A stretch of DNA of 64,000 bases from Desmodesmus armatus (lineage: Eukaryota; Chlorophyta; Chlorophyceae; Sphaeropleales; Scenedesmaceae), in contig VIIQ02000193.1 in assembly GCA_007449985.2 (NCBI GenBank), positions 62,001 through 126,000 on the forward strand, in the 5' to 3' direction. A model generated the notes under the pieces. It saw nothing but the letters and a program-made list of their open reading frames with translations. It was not told the origin of the DNA and ran no database searches. Both the position numbers and the translations under genes were made by a program. Within the stretch, counting starts at the first letter, position 1. Each line of letters begins with the position of its first letter. Positions 40,901 to 53,290 of the stretch are shown here, piece by piece.

Positions 40901-41389
40901 GACGTGTCACGCCTCAAATGGCCCGCCCTGGGCGTGCTGGGCTGCCTGCACCCAGCCCAGCCCGACCCAGCCTTGGCCCAGCACCTCTCAGCTGCAGGCC
41001 ACGACACACAGCACATGCAGGAGCAGCTGCAGGGGCTGCTGGAACTGCTGCAGCCAGCACAGGGCACTGGAAACCCAACAGCTGCAGCGCATCCTGAGCA
41101 GGGCAGCAGTGCAGCGGCTGAGCTGCAGTTGCAGCTGCAGTCTGTTGGTGCTGCATTCACGGCAGTTGCAGTTCGGTGTGTGTGCAACAATTCCAGCTGC
41201 AGCAACGCTGGCGGTGTGAGTGAGATGGTGCTGGTGTCTGGGCGCAGCTGCATTTGTGCTGGGTGCCGCACAGCGCGCTACTGCAGCAGGACATGCCAGC
41301 GGCAGGCATGGAAGCAGCACAAGCCAGTGTGCAAGGCACTGGCAACAGCATCAGCAGCAACATCACAACTGGAAAACAATGGCCACTGA
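37928..41389 (+). CDS. MYND-finger protein, paralogue B (intact)
   Basis: Exon 1 is 37928-38155 (76 codons, MKKGHVPSRPTDKMSIAKI to WKKLVTKDQ); exon 2 is 38618-41389, joined in phase (LPQRMCTAFIKLAHNPAAS). The product of 999 residues is uninterrupted. The body is rich in Ala, Leu, Gln and Ser, with Ser/Gly runs at about residues 320-345. The C-terminal MYND finger reads CVCNNSSCSNAGG, SCICAGCRTARYCSRTCQ and WKQHKPVCKALA. Exon 1 has a distinct N-terminus from A and C, but the WKxxVxxDQ end and the splice phase are shared. Because A and C each need one base restored, this is probably the best reference for the family. Its function is unknown; protein binding through MYND is inferred. Confidence 0.88.
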
Positions 41390-41810
41390 AGGCTGTGATC
41401 AACGGTCATAGTTGCTGTCTTACTGACTCAAAGTGGCACCGTGCAGTGCAGCCGCTGTGTTGCACGTAGTGTCGGAGTGTACGCACCAGTGCGTGGCAGA
41501 AGTGTCACAGCCCAGCGTGCTGTGGTCACCTTGCAGAGGGCATGCATCAGCTGCACGTCACCTGTTGATATTATTCATCTTGTCTATGTTCATCTTGTTG
41601 GCCTGCACGGCACGGCGCGCTTGTTCATTGCTCTCTTGTGACAGCAAGTCAGCAGGGGCGGCAAACTTGGAAAGCAGCAGTAGGATGTCCATCTGCTGCA
41701 CGACTCCATGCAGTTGCACGGACTATATCTCATGTGCATCGCTCGATCCAGTCAAGTGATGTAACGCGCAAAGTCGGAACAAAGTTGCAATCAACTATGC
41801 TTCGAGTTGT

Positions 41811-41836
41811 AACCGTCGGTTGCGTAATCGACGGTT
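41811..41836. promoter_or_regulatory. Inverted repeat upstream of MYND gene C
   Basis: AACCGTCG at 41811-41818 and CGACGGTT at 41829-41836 are perfect inverted arms around GTTGCGTAAT. The same CGGTTACGCAA/TTGCGTAACCG core occurs as a direct repeat in the A/B divergent promoter. CGGTTA-like sequence would suit a MYB-type factor, which is inference. A TGTAA at 41808-41812 overlaps the left arm. Confidence 0.5.
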
Positions 41837-42178
41837 GAACGTTGCGCACTAATTTTTTCACGCTGCAACATGCACTGCAGACGACGGATTAACCGTTACC
41901 CAGTGCAGCTTCTTCTTCATGCCGAGAAGCGTCTCGTGTGCAACTGATATCGGCAACATCCCAGTCTGACAACGCTGTGCAACCTTGGGTGAGCGCTCCT
42001 GGGCCCAACAATACAGATATAGAGCATGCAAGCATGATCTACTAATTTGTCAGCATGATCAGCATCTGTGGTACGTGTGGCTGTCTGGATCAGCTGATGC
42101 AGCAGAAGGCATCTACTGCTCTCAGAGTCTGCTGCCCTGCTGCTGCAACAGGACTGTACCGTTTATTCTGGTGACACC

Positions 42179-45100
42179 ATGGAAGATACGATGTACACGG
42201 TGATAGCACGAGCTGTGAAGTGCATGGCAACAAGCTGCCAAAGCCCCATCCAGGAACCAGTGCGCTTGGCGCTGGACGACTTTGTGCAATTCGTCGAGGC
42301 CGGTCTGCTAGGCGATTCCTTGTGCCTCACGGAGCTCACAGAAGAGGACTGGAAGGCAGTTGTTGTCAACGACCAGGTGGGGAGCATGTTGGGGTGTTGT
42401 GGGCAACATGGGTGGTACGTTGATGCCAGCAGTTTCCTTGCAGCACCAGGGTTCATGACGCATTCAAGATTCAAGCGGCTCGCCAGTGATGAACAGCAAC
42501 ATGTGTTCACAACACCCCTGATTACGCTTTGACTCTGCTTGTTTGCAGGTGCCGCTGCGCATGGCCACTGCCGTGGTCAAGGTCGCACACAATCCAGCAG
42601 CCAGCGCGTTGCAGTGCGCTAGTGTCACCCGCTGCCTCGGTGTGCTGCTCAGGGCAGTGCTCGAGTTCTGTGAAGAGTCTGAGTCCGAGGACGGCATTCC
42701 GCTGCTGCCAGCTTTTTGGATGACGGGTGACAGCAGCAGCATGCTAAAGGCCAGCATCAGGCAGCAGCTGCAGACGTCCGGCTTGCTGCAGCAGCTGGCC
42801 TCCATCCTGGACGCTGCCACTGAGCACGTCACGGCACAGCAGCAGCCCCCGACAGATCTGGCACAGCAGCTGGCCATATTCAGCACAGAAGAGACAGCTG
42901 ATGGGATTGTTCCGCGCGCAACTGCACTGCTGCACCTGTGCGACACTGTGCTGGACCTGTGGGCTCATGAGCCCATCTCACGCATCCCGTCGATGGGTCC
43001 CATAGCCCCTGCAGCCCTGCGCCTCGCAGCGGTTGTCATGAGCCGCTGCGACTGGAGGTGCGGCAGCATGCCCAGCCCTCAGCTGCCACCCCAGGCGGTG
43101 GTAAAGATGCTGCCCAGGTTCCTGATCATCGTCAATTCGGTGACAGTAAAGGTGTGCCTCATGCTGCAGTCTTCGAAGTGCCCTGCCAGTATGTTCCTGG
43201 GTGAGTGGTACCAGAGGCGAGAGCCGTTTGCGCAGCAGCTGTTGCAGAGTGACAGTGTGGTGCCGCTGCTGGCTGCCTGCATCAGCTGCACGGCCTGTCT
43301 ACAGCTTGAAGTCAACACCTCTCCAGATCATCGCAGCAGCAGCAGTACAGCATCGACTAGCACCAGCACTGCTGCTCGCAGCAGCAGCAGCAGCAGCAGC
43401 GGCGGCGGCAGCAGTGCTGTGCTTCTGCAGCCCAGCTCCAGCCTGCAGCAGCTGTTTCAGTGCTTTGGTGTCAGCAGCCTGACAGCTCTGTGTGCAGGCA
43501 GGACGCTGCAGGAGGGGGGCTTACCAGTTCTTGTAGGGCATGGCCCATGCTGGAAACATACGCAGACATCACTACGTACTGGCTGGCTCAAGCTAACGGG
43601 CAGCAGCTGCAGGACACACCCATGACAGCTCAGGAGCAGCGGCTGCACTTGCAGCTTCCAGCGCTGCTGCTACCATGTGCAACCAGCCTGCTTCTGAATG
43701 CGGATGAACCCCACCTGCCAAGCGTTGAGCTGTACCCCACTGGCTATTCCGCAACAGTCTGTGCAAACTGCTTGTGCTTGCCACGCTGGGTTCAGCTGCT
43801 GCATCTGCAGTCCCCAGCACTGCTGGCAGCAGGCAGAACACCCCTCAGGCAATGGCCAGTGCCCCCAGAATGGCTAGCAGACGTGATGCCCCTGCTGCTG
43901 CAGCTTACAGAGGAAAGCCTGAAGCTGGTCCGGGTCACCACACAGACAGCACAGGCAAGCTCAGACACACAGAACCAGTGCTTCGACAGCAGCGGCAGCA
44001 GCAGCAGCCTGTTCCGTGCTGCCTGTGCTGCAGCATCTGGCAGGCCGGCTGGCAGCATCCCGGCCGGGCTTCAACAGTTTGACACTGAATTGGCACTGCA
44101 AAACACGGGAACACTGGTTGCGTTGCTAGCCACGGTGCTTGAAAAGATGGTAGCGAGCCCTACAGCGTCTGCTGGGACGAGCGCAGGCAGCAGCAGCAGT
44201 GCTGGTGGCAGCAGGCGCAGCAGCAACATTGCTCAGCAGGCTGGCAGCAGCAGCAGCAGTGCTCCTGGCAGCAGCAGCAGCAGCTTCCGGGTTGCTCAGG
44301 CTGTAGGAACCGAACATGCACTCCCCCAACTGAGCAGCTTGGCCCCTTTCACCATGCAGCTGCTGCAGACATTCGAGTCCTTTGCTCGGCTTGCAGCAGC
44401 TGTGGCAGTGTCAGACTGTGACCCTGGCGATCCAAGGGGTTTCATGAACCGGCACAGGGTCGTTTCAGCAGCCGAGCAGCTCAGCAAATTGGTCAGCAGG
44501 CCAGAGGCGCCATTGATGCTGCTGACTGCGGGTGCGGCTGCTGGCAGCCCTGAGCACCAGCAGCTGTTCAGTTTGCTGGGCAGCATGCTGAAGGTTGGCA
44601 GCGCAGTGAGCAGCTTGTCACCTCAGTGCGCCAGCAGCGTCGGACAGTCTGCTGCTCTGGCTTCAGTGGCAATGCTGCAAAGTGCCATGCGCATGTCCTT
44701 CTCTGTTGCTGGCAACCAGGCAGTTTCTGCGCAGTTGCAGGCACACGCTGGTGATGCCGTGTCTTGCGGCACATCTTACATCAGTACAGCAGCAACCAGC
44801 GCAAAAGCAGCACCTACAGCCCACAAGCCCGGTTCTGCTTGTACAGCCAGGGCAGCAGCACCAGCAGCAGCGGACAGCATGCTGCCTGGGCTGTTTCTGT
44901 TTGGCCGCTGCTGCCTGCAGCTGCAGCAGCTGCAGACAGTGGACGCCATAGGAGGCCACAAGGAGCCCACACAAGGCCTGCTGGGCTGCCTGCAGGATCC
45001 AGCCCTGGCCCAGCACCTCACAGCTGCAGGACACAACACACAGCACATGCAGGAGCAGCTGCAGGGGCTGCTAACACTGCTTCAGCCAGCACAGGACAGC

Positions 45101-45415
45101 TCCATTCAGGCGGGTGGAGAGTCCACCCAGCAGAGCAGCAGTGCAGCAGGAGGGGCAGCGCTGCAGTCGCAGCTGCAGTCTGCAGGTGGAGTGTTTACAT
45201 CTGTTGCTGTCCGGTGTGTGTGCAACAACCCTAGCTGCAGCAATGCGGGCGGCGGGAGTGAGCTGGCGCTGGTGTCAGGGCACAGCTGCATATGTGCCGG
45301 GTGCCGCACAGCGCGCTACTGCGGCAGGCAGTGCCAGCGGCAGGCGTGGAAGCAGCACAAGCCAGTGTGCAAGGTGCTGGCGGCGGCAGCAGCAGGGGCA
45401 GTCAGTGGCAGCTAA
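42179..45415 (+). CDS. MYND-finger protein, paralogue C
   Basis: Exon 1 (42179-42376) encodes 66 residues, MEDTMYTVIARAVKCMATS to WKAVVVNDQ, closely matching paralogue A. Exon 2 (42549-45415) begins VPLRMATAVVKVAHNPAAS and ends with the MYND finger CVCNNPSCSNAGG, CICAGCRTARYCGRQCQ and WKQHKPVCKVLA. The frame breaks once near 43540: GTAGGGCATGG lacks one G relative to paralogue A's reading VLVGAWPMLE. With that base the protein would be about 1,020 residues. It follows B in tandem on the same strand after 0.8 kb. It is closer to A than to B, so A and C share the more recent duplication, now in opposite orientation. Confidence 0.8.
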
Positions 45416-45510
45416 CGTGGAGTCTTTATGTATCGTGGTGCGCATGCATGGTGCAATTGTTCCTTTTGCGTCCAGGAAAAGCATGCAGTGCGGTGCATAT
45501 GTGCAGAATG

Positions 45511-45515
45511 TGTAA
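45511..45515 (+). terminator. Poly(A) signal TGTAA of MYND gene C
   Basis: TGTAA about 95 bases after the MYND-C stop codon, at the usual chlorophyte spacing. Confidence 0.5.
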
Positions 45516-45855
45516 TGCACACGTTGTCTTTTGATTGATTGCCTTTGCACGCCGTGTGGGTGCATGGTTACCCTCACCCTGAGTGGTTACCCTGAGTACA
45601 CAGGCACACCGTGGTTATTGATAAACGCTCTGCTTAGTGATCAGGAATGAACGGATGATGGATTACTTGGTAAGGAGTGGAATTGACCACTGCTGCACGC
45701 ACCTTCTGCGCAGAGACCGACCTTCCAGTGCCAAACACGAAGACGACAGGTTTACCCGACACTGTCGTGAGTGACTCAAGCGAAAACGCCTCATTATCTT
45801 CCTTGTACTATTATTTCAATTTGATTTCGGCGGTAAAAGTCATTCATTGGACATC

Positions 45856-46180
45856 ATGCCGGCCGCGACACAACCTGCAGGACAGTACCACCAACCAGCT
45901 CAGCTTGCACATCAGGATCCACAGCAAGTTCATCTGCCTTCGGCCAAAACTGGCGATATCAGCATAGACTACGATGTCAGCTACGATGCTGTAGATATGC
46001 TGGACCTGCCGGGCCCCTGTCTGCTGCGTGTGTTGGAGCTAATGGCACCGGACGCCCTAGCAGCTTTCAGCTGCTGCTGCCAGGCCACGGCCCAGCTGTG
46101 CAACGATGATGCACTGTGGGGGTTAGTCATTATCAAACAGTATGGGGAGCTTGTGCTGGAGGATCACGAGGAGCCTGCAG
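45856..46180 (+). CDS. Duplicate F-box first exon (copy 1)
   Basis: This open exon starts MPAATQPAGQYHQPAQLAH and contains the F-box LDLPGPCLLRVLELMAP, then AAFSCCCQATAQLCNDDALW. It ends GEP-like EEPAG at a CTGCAG|GTGCATG donor in phase 1, as does the homologous exon at 47705-48041. Sequence before it (CAGAGACCGACCTTCCAGTG) matches that before copy 2 (CAGTGACCGACCTTCCACTG). No exon of its own follows before the MYND remnant. It could be a dead duplicate, or an alternative first exon splicing in phase to exon 2 at 48590. Confidence 0.65.
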
Positions 46181-46694
46181 GTGCATGCGTGGGTGCATGC
46201 ATGGGTGAAGCAGTTGTGGGTGAAGCAGTTCACCCATGAGCCTCTGGCTCCATTGTGGGTTGCTCAGCTTCCGCTGAGCCAATTACTGTAACTGTATATG
46301 ATTTTTGCAACTTTGGTCCGTGTGTGCATGCATGCGTTTTGGCAGAGAAAGCAGAAAATGCCAGGCCAGGATATCAAGCGCATGGCACTGACAGGTTGAT
46401 CAACCTGTCATGACTCGCTCTTGTTTGAGGCACCCCTCGGCTTGCACTTGGCTGTGCACAGCTTTTGACTGACCAGTTACTAACGGCAGCTGAGCAACTG
46501 ACAGCAGCTGCAGTCTGCTCTCAACTGCTGCTTGCATCAGTCACAGATGCTGCTGCAGCACTTGACTGTTGCAGCTGCTGCCGGCACTCACAGCTGTATG
46601 CATTCTGCCCGCCCTTCCTGCTGCCGATTACACACCCCAGTCTCCCTGTGCAGATGATCACACCCACAGCTGCAGGCCTCAGGTTGCTGTGCTG

Positions 46695-47110
46695 AGCACC
46701 TGCCGCACTTCCAGGAGCAGCTGCTAGTGTTTCTGGCACTGCTGCAGCCAGCCCGTGGCACTGGACAAACGAAACCATCCAAAACGCTCAAGGCCCCTCT
46801 GAAATATTTCCTTGGCACAGCAGCAGTGCAGCAGGAGCGGCAGCGCTGCAAGCCCAGCTGCAGTCGACTGTTACATAAGACTGTCACAGACGTCTGTTAG
46901 CGAAGCGTCCACACCTGCCACCGTCAAGTTTCACACCTCCACAGCCTGTGCACGGTGCAACAACCCGAGCTACAGCAGCGCTGGTGGCCTGAGTGCACTG
47001 GGATGGTGGGCGGCCGCAGCTGCATATGTGCAGGGTGTCGCACAGCACGCTACTGCAGCAGGCAGTGTCAGCTACAGGCATGGGAGCGGCACACGCATGT
47101 GGGCATTCGC
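46695..47110 (+). pseudogene. MYND-finger gene remnant (3' part only)
   Basis: Fragments matching the ends of MYND genes B and C appear in several frames: HFQEQLLVFLALLQPARGTG, then CARCNNPSYSSAGG, then CICAGCRTARYCSRQCQ and QAWERH. The finger is split by a frame change, the sequence before it is shortened, and no start or long body exists. It lies between the two F-box first exons, as expected if a segment spanning the end of a MYND gene and the start of the F-box gene was duplicated in tandem. Confidence 0.8.
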
Positions 47111-47704
47111 TGGCAGAGGCATCAGCAGCGCCAGCAGCAGCAGGGGCAGCCAGTGGCACCTGTTGAGCTGTGTTGTTGTGCACAAGCTGCTGTGTGAGCA
47201 ATGCATGCATGCCATGATGATGGCATTGTGCATGTGTCATCGCTTGTCACTGTGATCGCTGTGCTATCAGAGTGTTGTGTGTTGCCAGAGGGCATGCTGA
47301 CCATGTCTGGACGAAGCGTGTGTACACCATGGTTGACTCTGTGACTGTCACTCGTAAGAAGCGAGCGAGGGATAATTTGGCCCGGGAGTTTGCATGCATG
47401 CTGTTCATGACCTGTTCATGACCTGGTGCGTGGACACTGTGTGCAACTCCACGACAACGCTGTTTGCTGGCTTATCCTGCTTATTGAAACGCGCGATCAG
47501 TTTAGTTGACTATTTGGTGTCGCATGCACGCAGCTTCGGCGCAGTGACCGACCTTCCACTGCCAGGCAAGGAACTGACAGCTGTCTGCATGCAGCAGTAT
47601 CGCTCCCTCGACACTATACAAGAGCGTTCCCCTCACCGGGATTCCTAGAAAGCCTATAATTATTTTCTCTCGTAGTCCAAAACGTCCACGTCTTCACTGA
47701 CAAT

Positions 47705-50700
47705 ATGCAAAGCTCAACAGATCTGTCTCCAGAGACTGGAGAGCAGTGCCACCAGCCAGCTCAGCTTGCACTTGACGAAAAACAATCACCTGACCTGGAT
47801 TCATACAATACAGATGAAACCAACCTAGACACCAATGCCAGCTGCGATGCTGTAAACCTGTTAGACCTGCCACTTCTCTGTCTGCTTCGAGTGCTCGAGC
47901 TCATGGCCCCTCCAGCACTGGCAGCTTTCAGCTGCTGCTGCCAGGCCACAGTCCAGCTGTGCAACGACGAAGCACTCTGGCGGTCAGTCCTGACCAGGAG
48001 CTACGGAGAGCTTGTGCTTCCAGACCTCAAGGCACCTGCAGGTGTGTGCATTCATGCATGCTGTATGTGTGCATGGCATGCATGGGGTGCATGCATGGGG
48101 TGCATGCACATGAACAAATGAGCAAACACATCATGGCAGCACCACTGATCAAGAGGGATGGGAGGAGGGGTGCTTCCAGAACGCAAGGTGCCTGCAGGTG
48201 TGTGCATGTGCCACATGCACAGTATGCCCCCCCCCCCCCCCCATGCACACAAATGCACTTGGGTCAGCCTGCCTGTTGACAAGCCAGCCGTACATGGCCA
48301 GAGACCGAGCAGAAACAGCATAGGCAGGCTTTAAGGATGCGGCATAACCTACTTTGCACAGAGCTAGCTGTACACAAATTCCCTTCTGGCACTCATTTCA
48401 GCATGAACGCTGTCTGCACACATTCTGCCCACCCTCCCTGCAGCTGACGAGTTCACCCCAGTCTCCCTGGAGGCTGGGTGTTCATCTAAGGCATGGACAC
48501 TGAGTGGCACACCCCACCATCACAGCTGCTGCTGTGAAAATCAGCAATTGATTTTTGTCTGCAAACATTCTGTGCCCCCCCCCCTGCAGCTGATGAGTAC
48601 ACCCCAGTCTCCCTGGAGGGCTGGGTGTTCATCCAAGGCATGGACATTGAGTGGCGCACACCACCAGACCCCACCACACCCCCTGAGAGCAGGGCGGCAA
48701 GAGCAGCGAGGCTGACGCAGCTGGCCGAAGAGTGCAGCGCTGCAGGTGTGCGTTGACGCCGTAGTAAACAATGCCTTCGATCCTTATGATAGTAGCAGTA
48801 TCTAAGCATTGGAAGCAACAAGCTGCAGCCCTGGGGCTCAGCAAGGCCAGCACTCGATTCTTGGCAGCTGGCCTGTTGCCCAAATGTGCATGCCAGTCAG
48901 TCACTTGTGTTCTGAACTTTCAGTCACTGAAGTGCGGTTCAGTGCATCTCCTGTTGCCTGTGGCAGCCAACCAGTGTGCGCGTGTATCCCCCCAGGTGTT
49001 CGAGGCTTTACCACAGACGGCCGCATGCTGTACAGCCTGCCAGAGCGCCCAGCCAACCAGCCTGTAGCAGCCATCCTGATTGTGTTCATGTGTGTCCACC
49101 TGCCCTACAGGTGTTCAAGGCTTCACAACAGATGGCCGCATGCTGCACAGCCTGCCAGAGCGCCCAGCACTACAGCGCGTGAGCTTCCATCCCACAGAGG
49201 GAATGTACATTACTAAAAGCACGGCGCAGAAGGAGGGCTGGCGGGAGGTGCTTCTGAAGCATGCACGCGCAGGTGAGGAGGCCAGCTGACATTCAACAGC
49301 TGGAAGCTGTTGCAGGGACGGTTGCTGCTGCTGTGGTTTGGCTGCAAGCAGCGCACCCGGCTGTGCAACGCTGTGTGAAGCCTCCTGTGACACTGCATGT
49401 CCCTGCATGCCTGATCCATGCAGGGTTTTGTGGTGGGGGGGGGGTCACTTCGTGGTCATATTTGGGGCGGGGGGGGGGGGGGGGGGGAGGTCCATTTCAG
49501 GGTCAGGAACTCCCTTTTTATTCACAGAGGTTCAAACCGTGCAGGCATCCACACCGACTCTCCTTGCTATGTCACCCCCCCCCCACACACACACCAATGT
49601 ACATGAGGAGGCCAGCTGATCTCAATTTTGTGTAAGCACCACACCTGATTGGTGAATGATGTCAACAAAGACGCATTCCACCCTGTCTCGAGGCAGCAGT
49701 CACCCCCAGCAGTGGCCTCGTCCCTCACTAGGCTGGCCCAAACTTTTGAGAGTCTACTTCCCATGGAAGGATGGCCTTCCTGCCAGGTTAGATGGTCAAC
49801 CGGGCATATGGACCTGCCCCACATCACTGCTTCTTCTGTCACACCAGAAGGCATTGCCGGTAGGGACCACCCCAGCACCCCCCCCCTCCCCCCCACTAGG
49901 CTGGTTCTACTTCCCGGCCTGCATTTCATGGTCCTGCCCACAATTTCTTTGCAAATGATGCTGTCAAACCACCACTCCCTGCTCGCAGTCAGCAGCACAC
50001 GCCAGCAGCAGTGGCCCCCCACCGCACCAGCCGGCTGGGTCTACTTCCCTGCCTGCGTTGCCCCAGGGTTTGTGTTCTGGTCCACACGTGACAGCCTGCA
50101 TCGCCACAAGCACTCAAGCATCACTGCTGCAAGGTTGCCGCTTGAGCTACTCCCTACCATATGGCGCTCCTGAGGTCATTGCAGTCACGACAGCAGGAGA
50201 GGCACTCTACACACTGCTGCCGCAGGTGGGTGGCCCAGTGGGAACGTGTGCAAAACAGAACTTAAACTTCATTCTGGCACTTAATTTGTCCCGAGCAGCA
50301 GCAGCAGCAGCAGCAGCAGCAGTGCAACTCGAACCTGGGCCAGGTTGCAATCACCACAGTGCAAGCATGCTAGCATATCATATGCTGTGGCATATTGTGT
50401 GTGGCATGCTGGCCTGAGATTGTCTGTACAAACTTGGTGGTTGTTGCTGCTTGTTCTGATCAGGAGCACTGGACGGCAGCACCCTCCTACGATGTTGGTG
50501 TGTATGTGTGGGAGTCGTACCTCGCCCCCAACGGCCTCAAGACCGACTGGATGGGCGGGCCAGAGTCAGGTGTGTGTGGACCACAGCCTAACTTGACATC
50601 ACGAGGGTGGAGGGGGGATGGGGGACGGGGGACAGGGAGGGGGAGGGAAGGGAGAGGACAGGGGAAGGAGGACAGGGGAGGGGGCAGGGGGGAGGGGGAA

Positions 50701-52880
50701 GGGGGAGGCCCCCTCGAGGGAAGGGGCAGGGGCAGGAGGAGGGGGGAGGATGGAGGGGGAAGCGGGGATGAGGGAGGGGGGAACAGGGAACGGGGAAGGA
50801 GGGAACAGGGGGAGGGGGAACGGGGGAACCCTAACCCCGTCCGGGGGGGGGGAGGTGGGAGGGGCCGGCTTTTAGGACACTATCATGCTGTCCAGACCCA
50901 GTGTGCGCTGCTACCGCCCCGCCTCTGCTTGTCCCCTGGTATTAACTACCGGCGCATTGTGCAGCAGCTACACCGCCAGGGCCTGCGCCGCCCTGCACAC
51001 CAATTCCAGCTGACAAACCTTGGGGCGGGGTCACCCACTGGCGGCCAGAGGACAGCTCCACGCAGCCACTATTGGGAGAAGCGTCTCAGTACGCAGGTAT
51101 GCAAGACATGCGGCATACCATCTGCAGTAGTATAGCATCCTGTCTATAGCATGAAGCTCAGAGAGCTCGCAGCACCACACCAACACCATGGCGCTGGCAG
51201 CTACGTAGCTAGTTGCTTCAGATTACAGTCAAATTTCAGCCAGCATTACTTCAGACTGTCTGAAAGTCTGTAGCAGTTCTGCAGCAAAGCCGACCAAATG
51301 GTCGGCTTACCATAGTATACCAGGTAATGTAGCGCGAGGATTGTTACCGAGTTGTTTTGGACGACGCACACCAGTTTTGGGCGGCACATCCTTTCCAAGT
51401 GCATGACACTGTCAGCACATTGACCTGAACCTGGCCCTTCACAGTGTGTTGTACACACATGCGGGCTCAAACCTGACACACCTGCTGCAATTGCCACGGC
51501 TTGCTGCCACAACTGCTACCACAGGACTTCTCCAACTGCTCCAACTGCTTCAACCGCTCCAACCACTGCAACCCTCACAACCTTACTGTGGGGCTCAGGC
51601 TGATCCGACTCTGCTAGGAATGACACAGCATTGCATGCATTTCTACACCAAGCTGTGTCAGGCCTAGGCCTTCCCCCCCCCCCCCCCCGACCAAACAAGC
51701 CTGAGACCCACCAAAAGAGAAACCACACCAACCTCAAAGCTGCACCAGCCAAGCCACACTGGCAACTGCACAAGACAGCTGGCCAAATGACCACACACAA
51801 ACACACAAAGCCGCAACAGCACAACGGGCGCAGGCAGGGACAGAGGGACAGGGCTGCAAACTGTGGCGGTAACACACGCGAAACAAGAGAAAGACAACAA
51901 CCAGGGCCAGGTGACAGTAGGGTACAGCTAGAACCCTGCTGACACCATACCTACACTGTGCAGTGACCCTGCACTACAGTAATTTCTTAGTAAGCACACA
52001 CAGCCATTGGCCAGATCAAGACCGCTGCCGCAGATCTGTCAGTGCGGCACTACTTGTGCATGAAAGTGACTCAATTTGACATTGCCTGACTGCTGTTCGT
52101 TTTGCTGTTGCTGCAGGTGAGGAGTGACCCTCAGTGTGACCTCAACCACGGCTACGTCCTGAATGTGGTGCCCAGGCACAGGGGCAATTGGGCGGTCAGC
52201 ACATTTATTCCAGGTAAGGCGGTCGTTCCTACTCAGTGATGCAAGTTGTGACCCCTGCAGTGCCGTTGTGCACAGTGTGCACCACCTACCGTAGTATTTC
52301 GTTGATCATCTTGATGCTGCTGCTGCTGCTGCTGCAATAGTTGCAGCAAGTGCTAGCTAGATTTTCAATTTGGCAAATTGCACGTGAAATTCCTAATTTT
52401 GATTGCTTCTGCTTGACAATTATCAATAATCCCCCTTTATTCCCCTCCTTGACAATTAATCCCCCTCCTTGATAGCCACTTTGCGATGGCAGCAAGCCTT
52501 GCTGTGGACCACAGCGCCATTGCGCTGCCTGCATTACTGGGTGCCCCTTTCACGGACCGGGTCCCATGAAGCATGCATGGCCAGCAATCTGCCCGCTGGT
52601 ACATGCCTGACGAAGCAGCCTGACTTGTGCCATTCATCATTCAACACTAGGGTGGTCTGACAGTGCAGCTGCCAAGGTCTGTTTTGCTGTGCTCTGCCAT
52701 GCTGTGTGATGCTGTGCTGCGCTGTGCAGGCGTTCCTGAAGGCACCTACGAGGTGGTGTGGAAGGCATCTCGGTGGCCTGATCACTGTGCCTATTACGAC
52801 CCTGATCAAAGGATCTTCAATCTCGACCACAGCACCATGGTGCTGCAAGCCAGGGTGGAGCCACTGACAGCATGCAGCAG

Positions 52881-52929
<49 letters not shown>

Positions 52930-53039
52930 GTCTGTGGAAGCATCGACTCCATTTACAAAACACAACCCGAGCTGCCACGGCAGCTGTCTGGTGGTGCTGC
53001 CAGCGGTGTCATGGTAAACCCTAGTGCCACCACAACCAC

Positions 53040-53086
<47 letters not shown>

Positions 53087-53203
53087 CTGCCAGGGCTATT
53101 GCTAGCAGTATCCCAGTCAGCGCGCGTCAAGCGGTTGAGCGGGAGCTGAGTGGTGCATCTGTTGCTGAGCAGCTGAGGGCTGCGGGGGGGCTGGGGACAC
53201 CTG

Positions 53204-53290
<87 letters not shown>

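Noticed and set aside
40360..41271. 303-codon open frame antisense to MYND gene B
   Set aside because: It mirrors a GC-rich, Ala/Gln-rich coding exon on the other strand. The plus-strand frame has the zinc finger, paralogues and a proper intron.
46695..47110. Functional fourth MYND gene
   Set aside because: Only the 3' part exists, with several frame changes and no start or body.
50395..51135. 246-codon Gly/Arg-rich frame
   Set aside because: Most of it is a purine-rich intron tract. Only 50464-50569 and 50876-51096 behave as exons.
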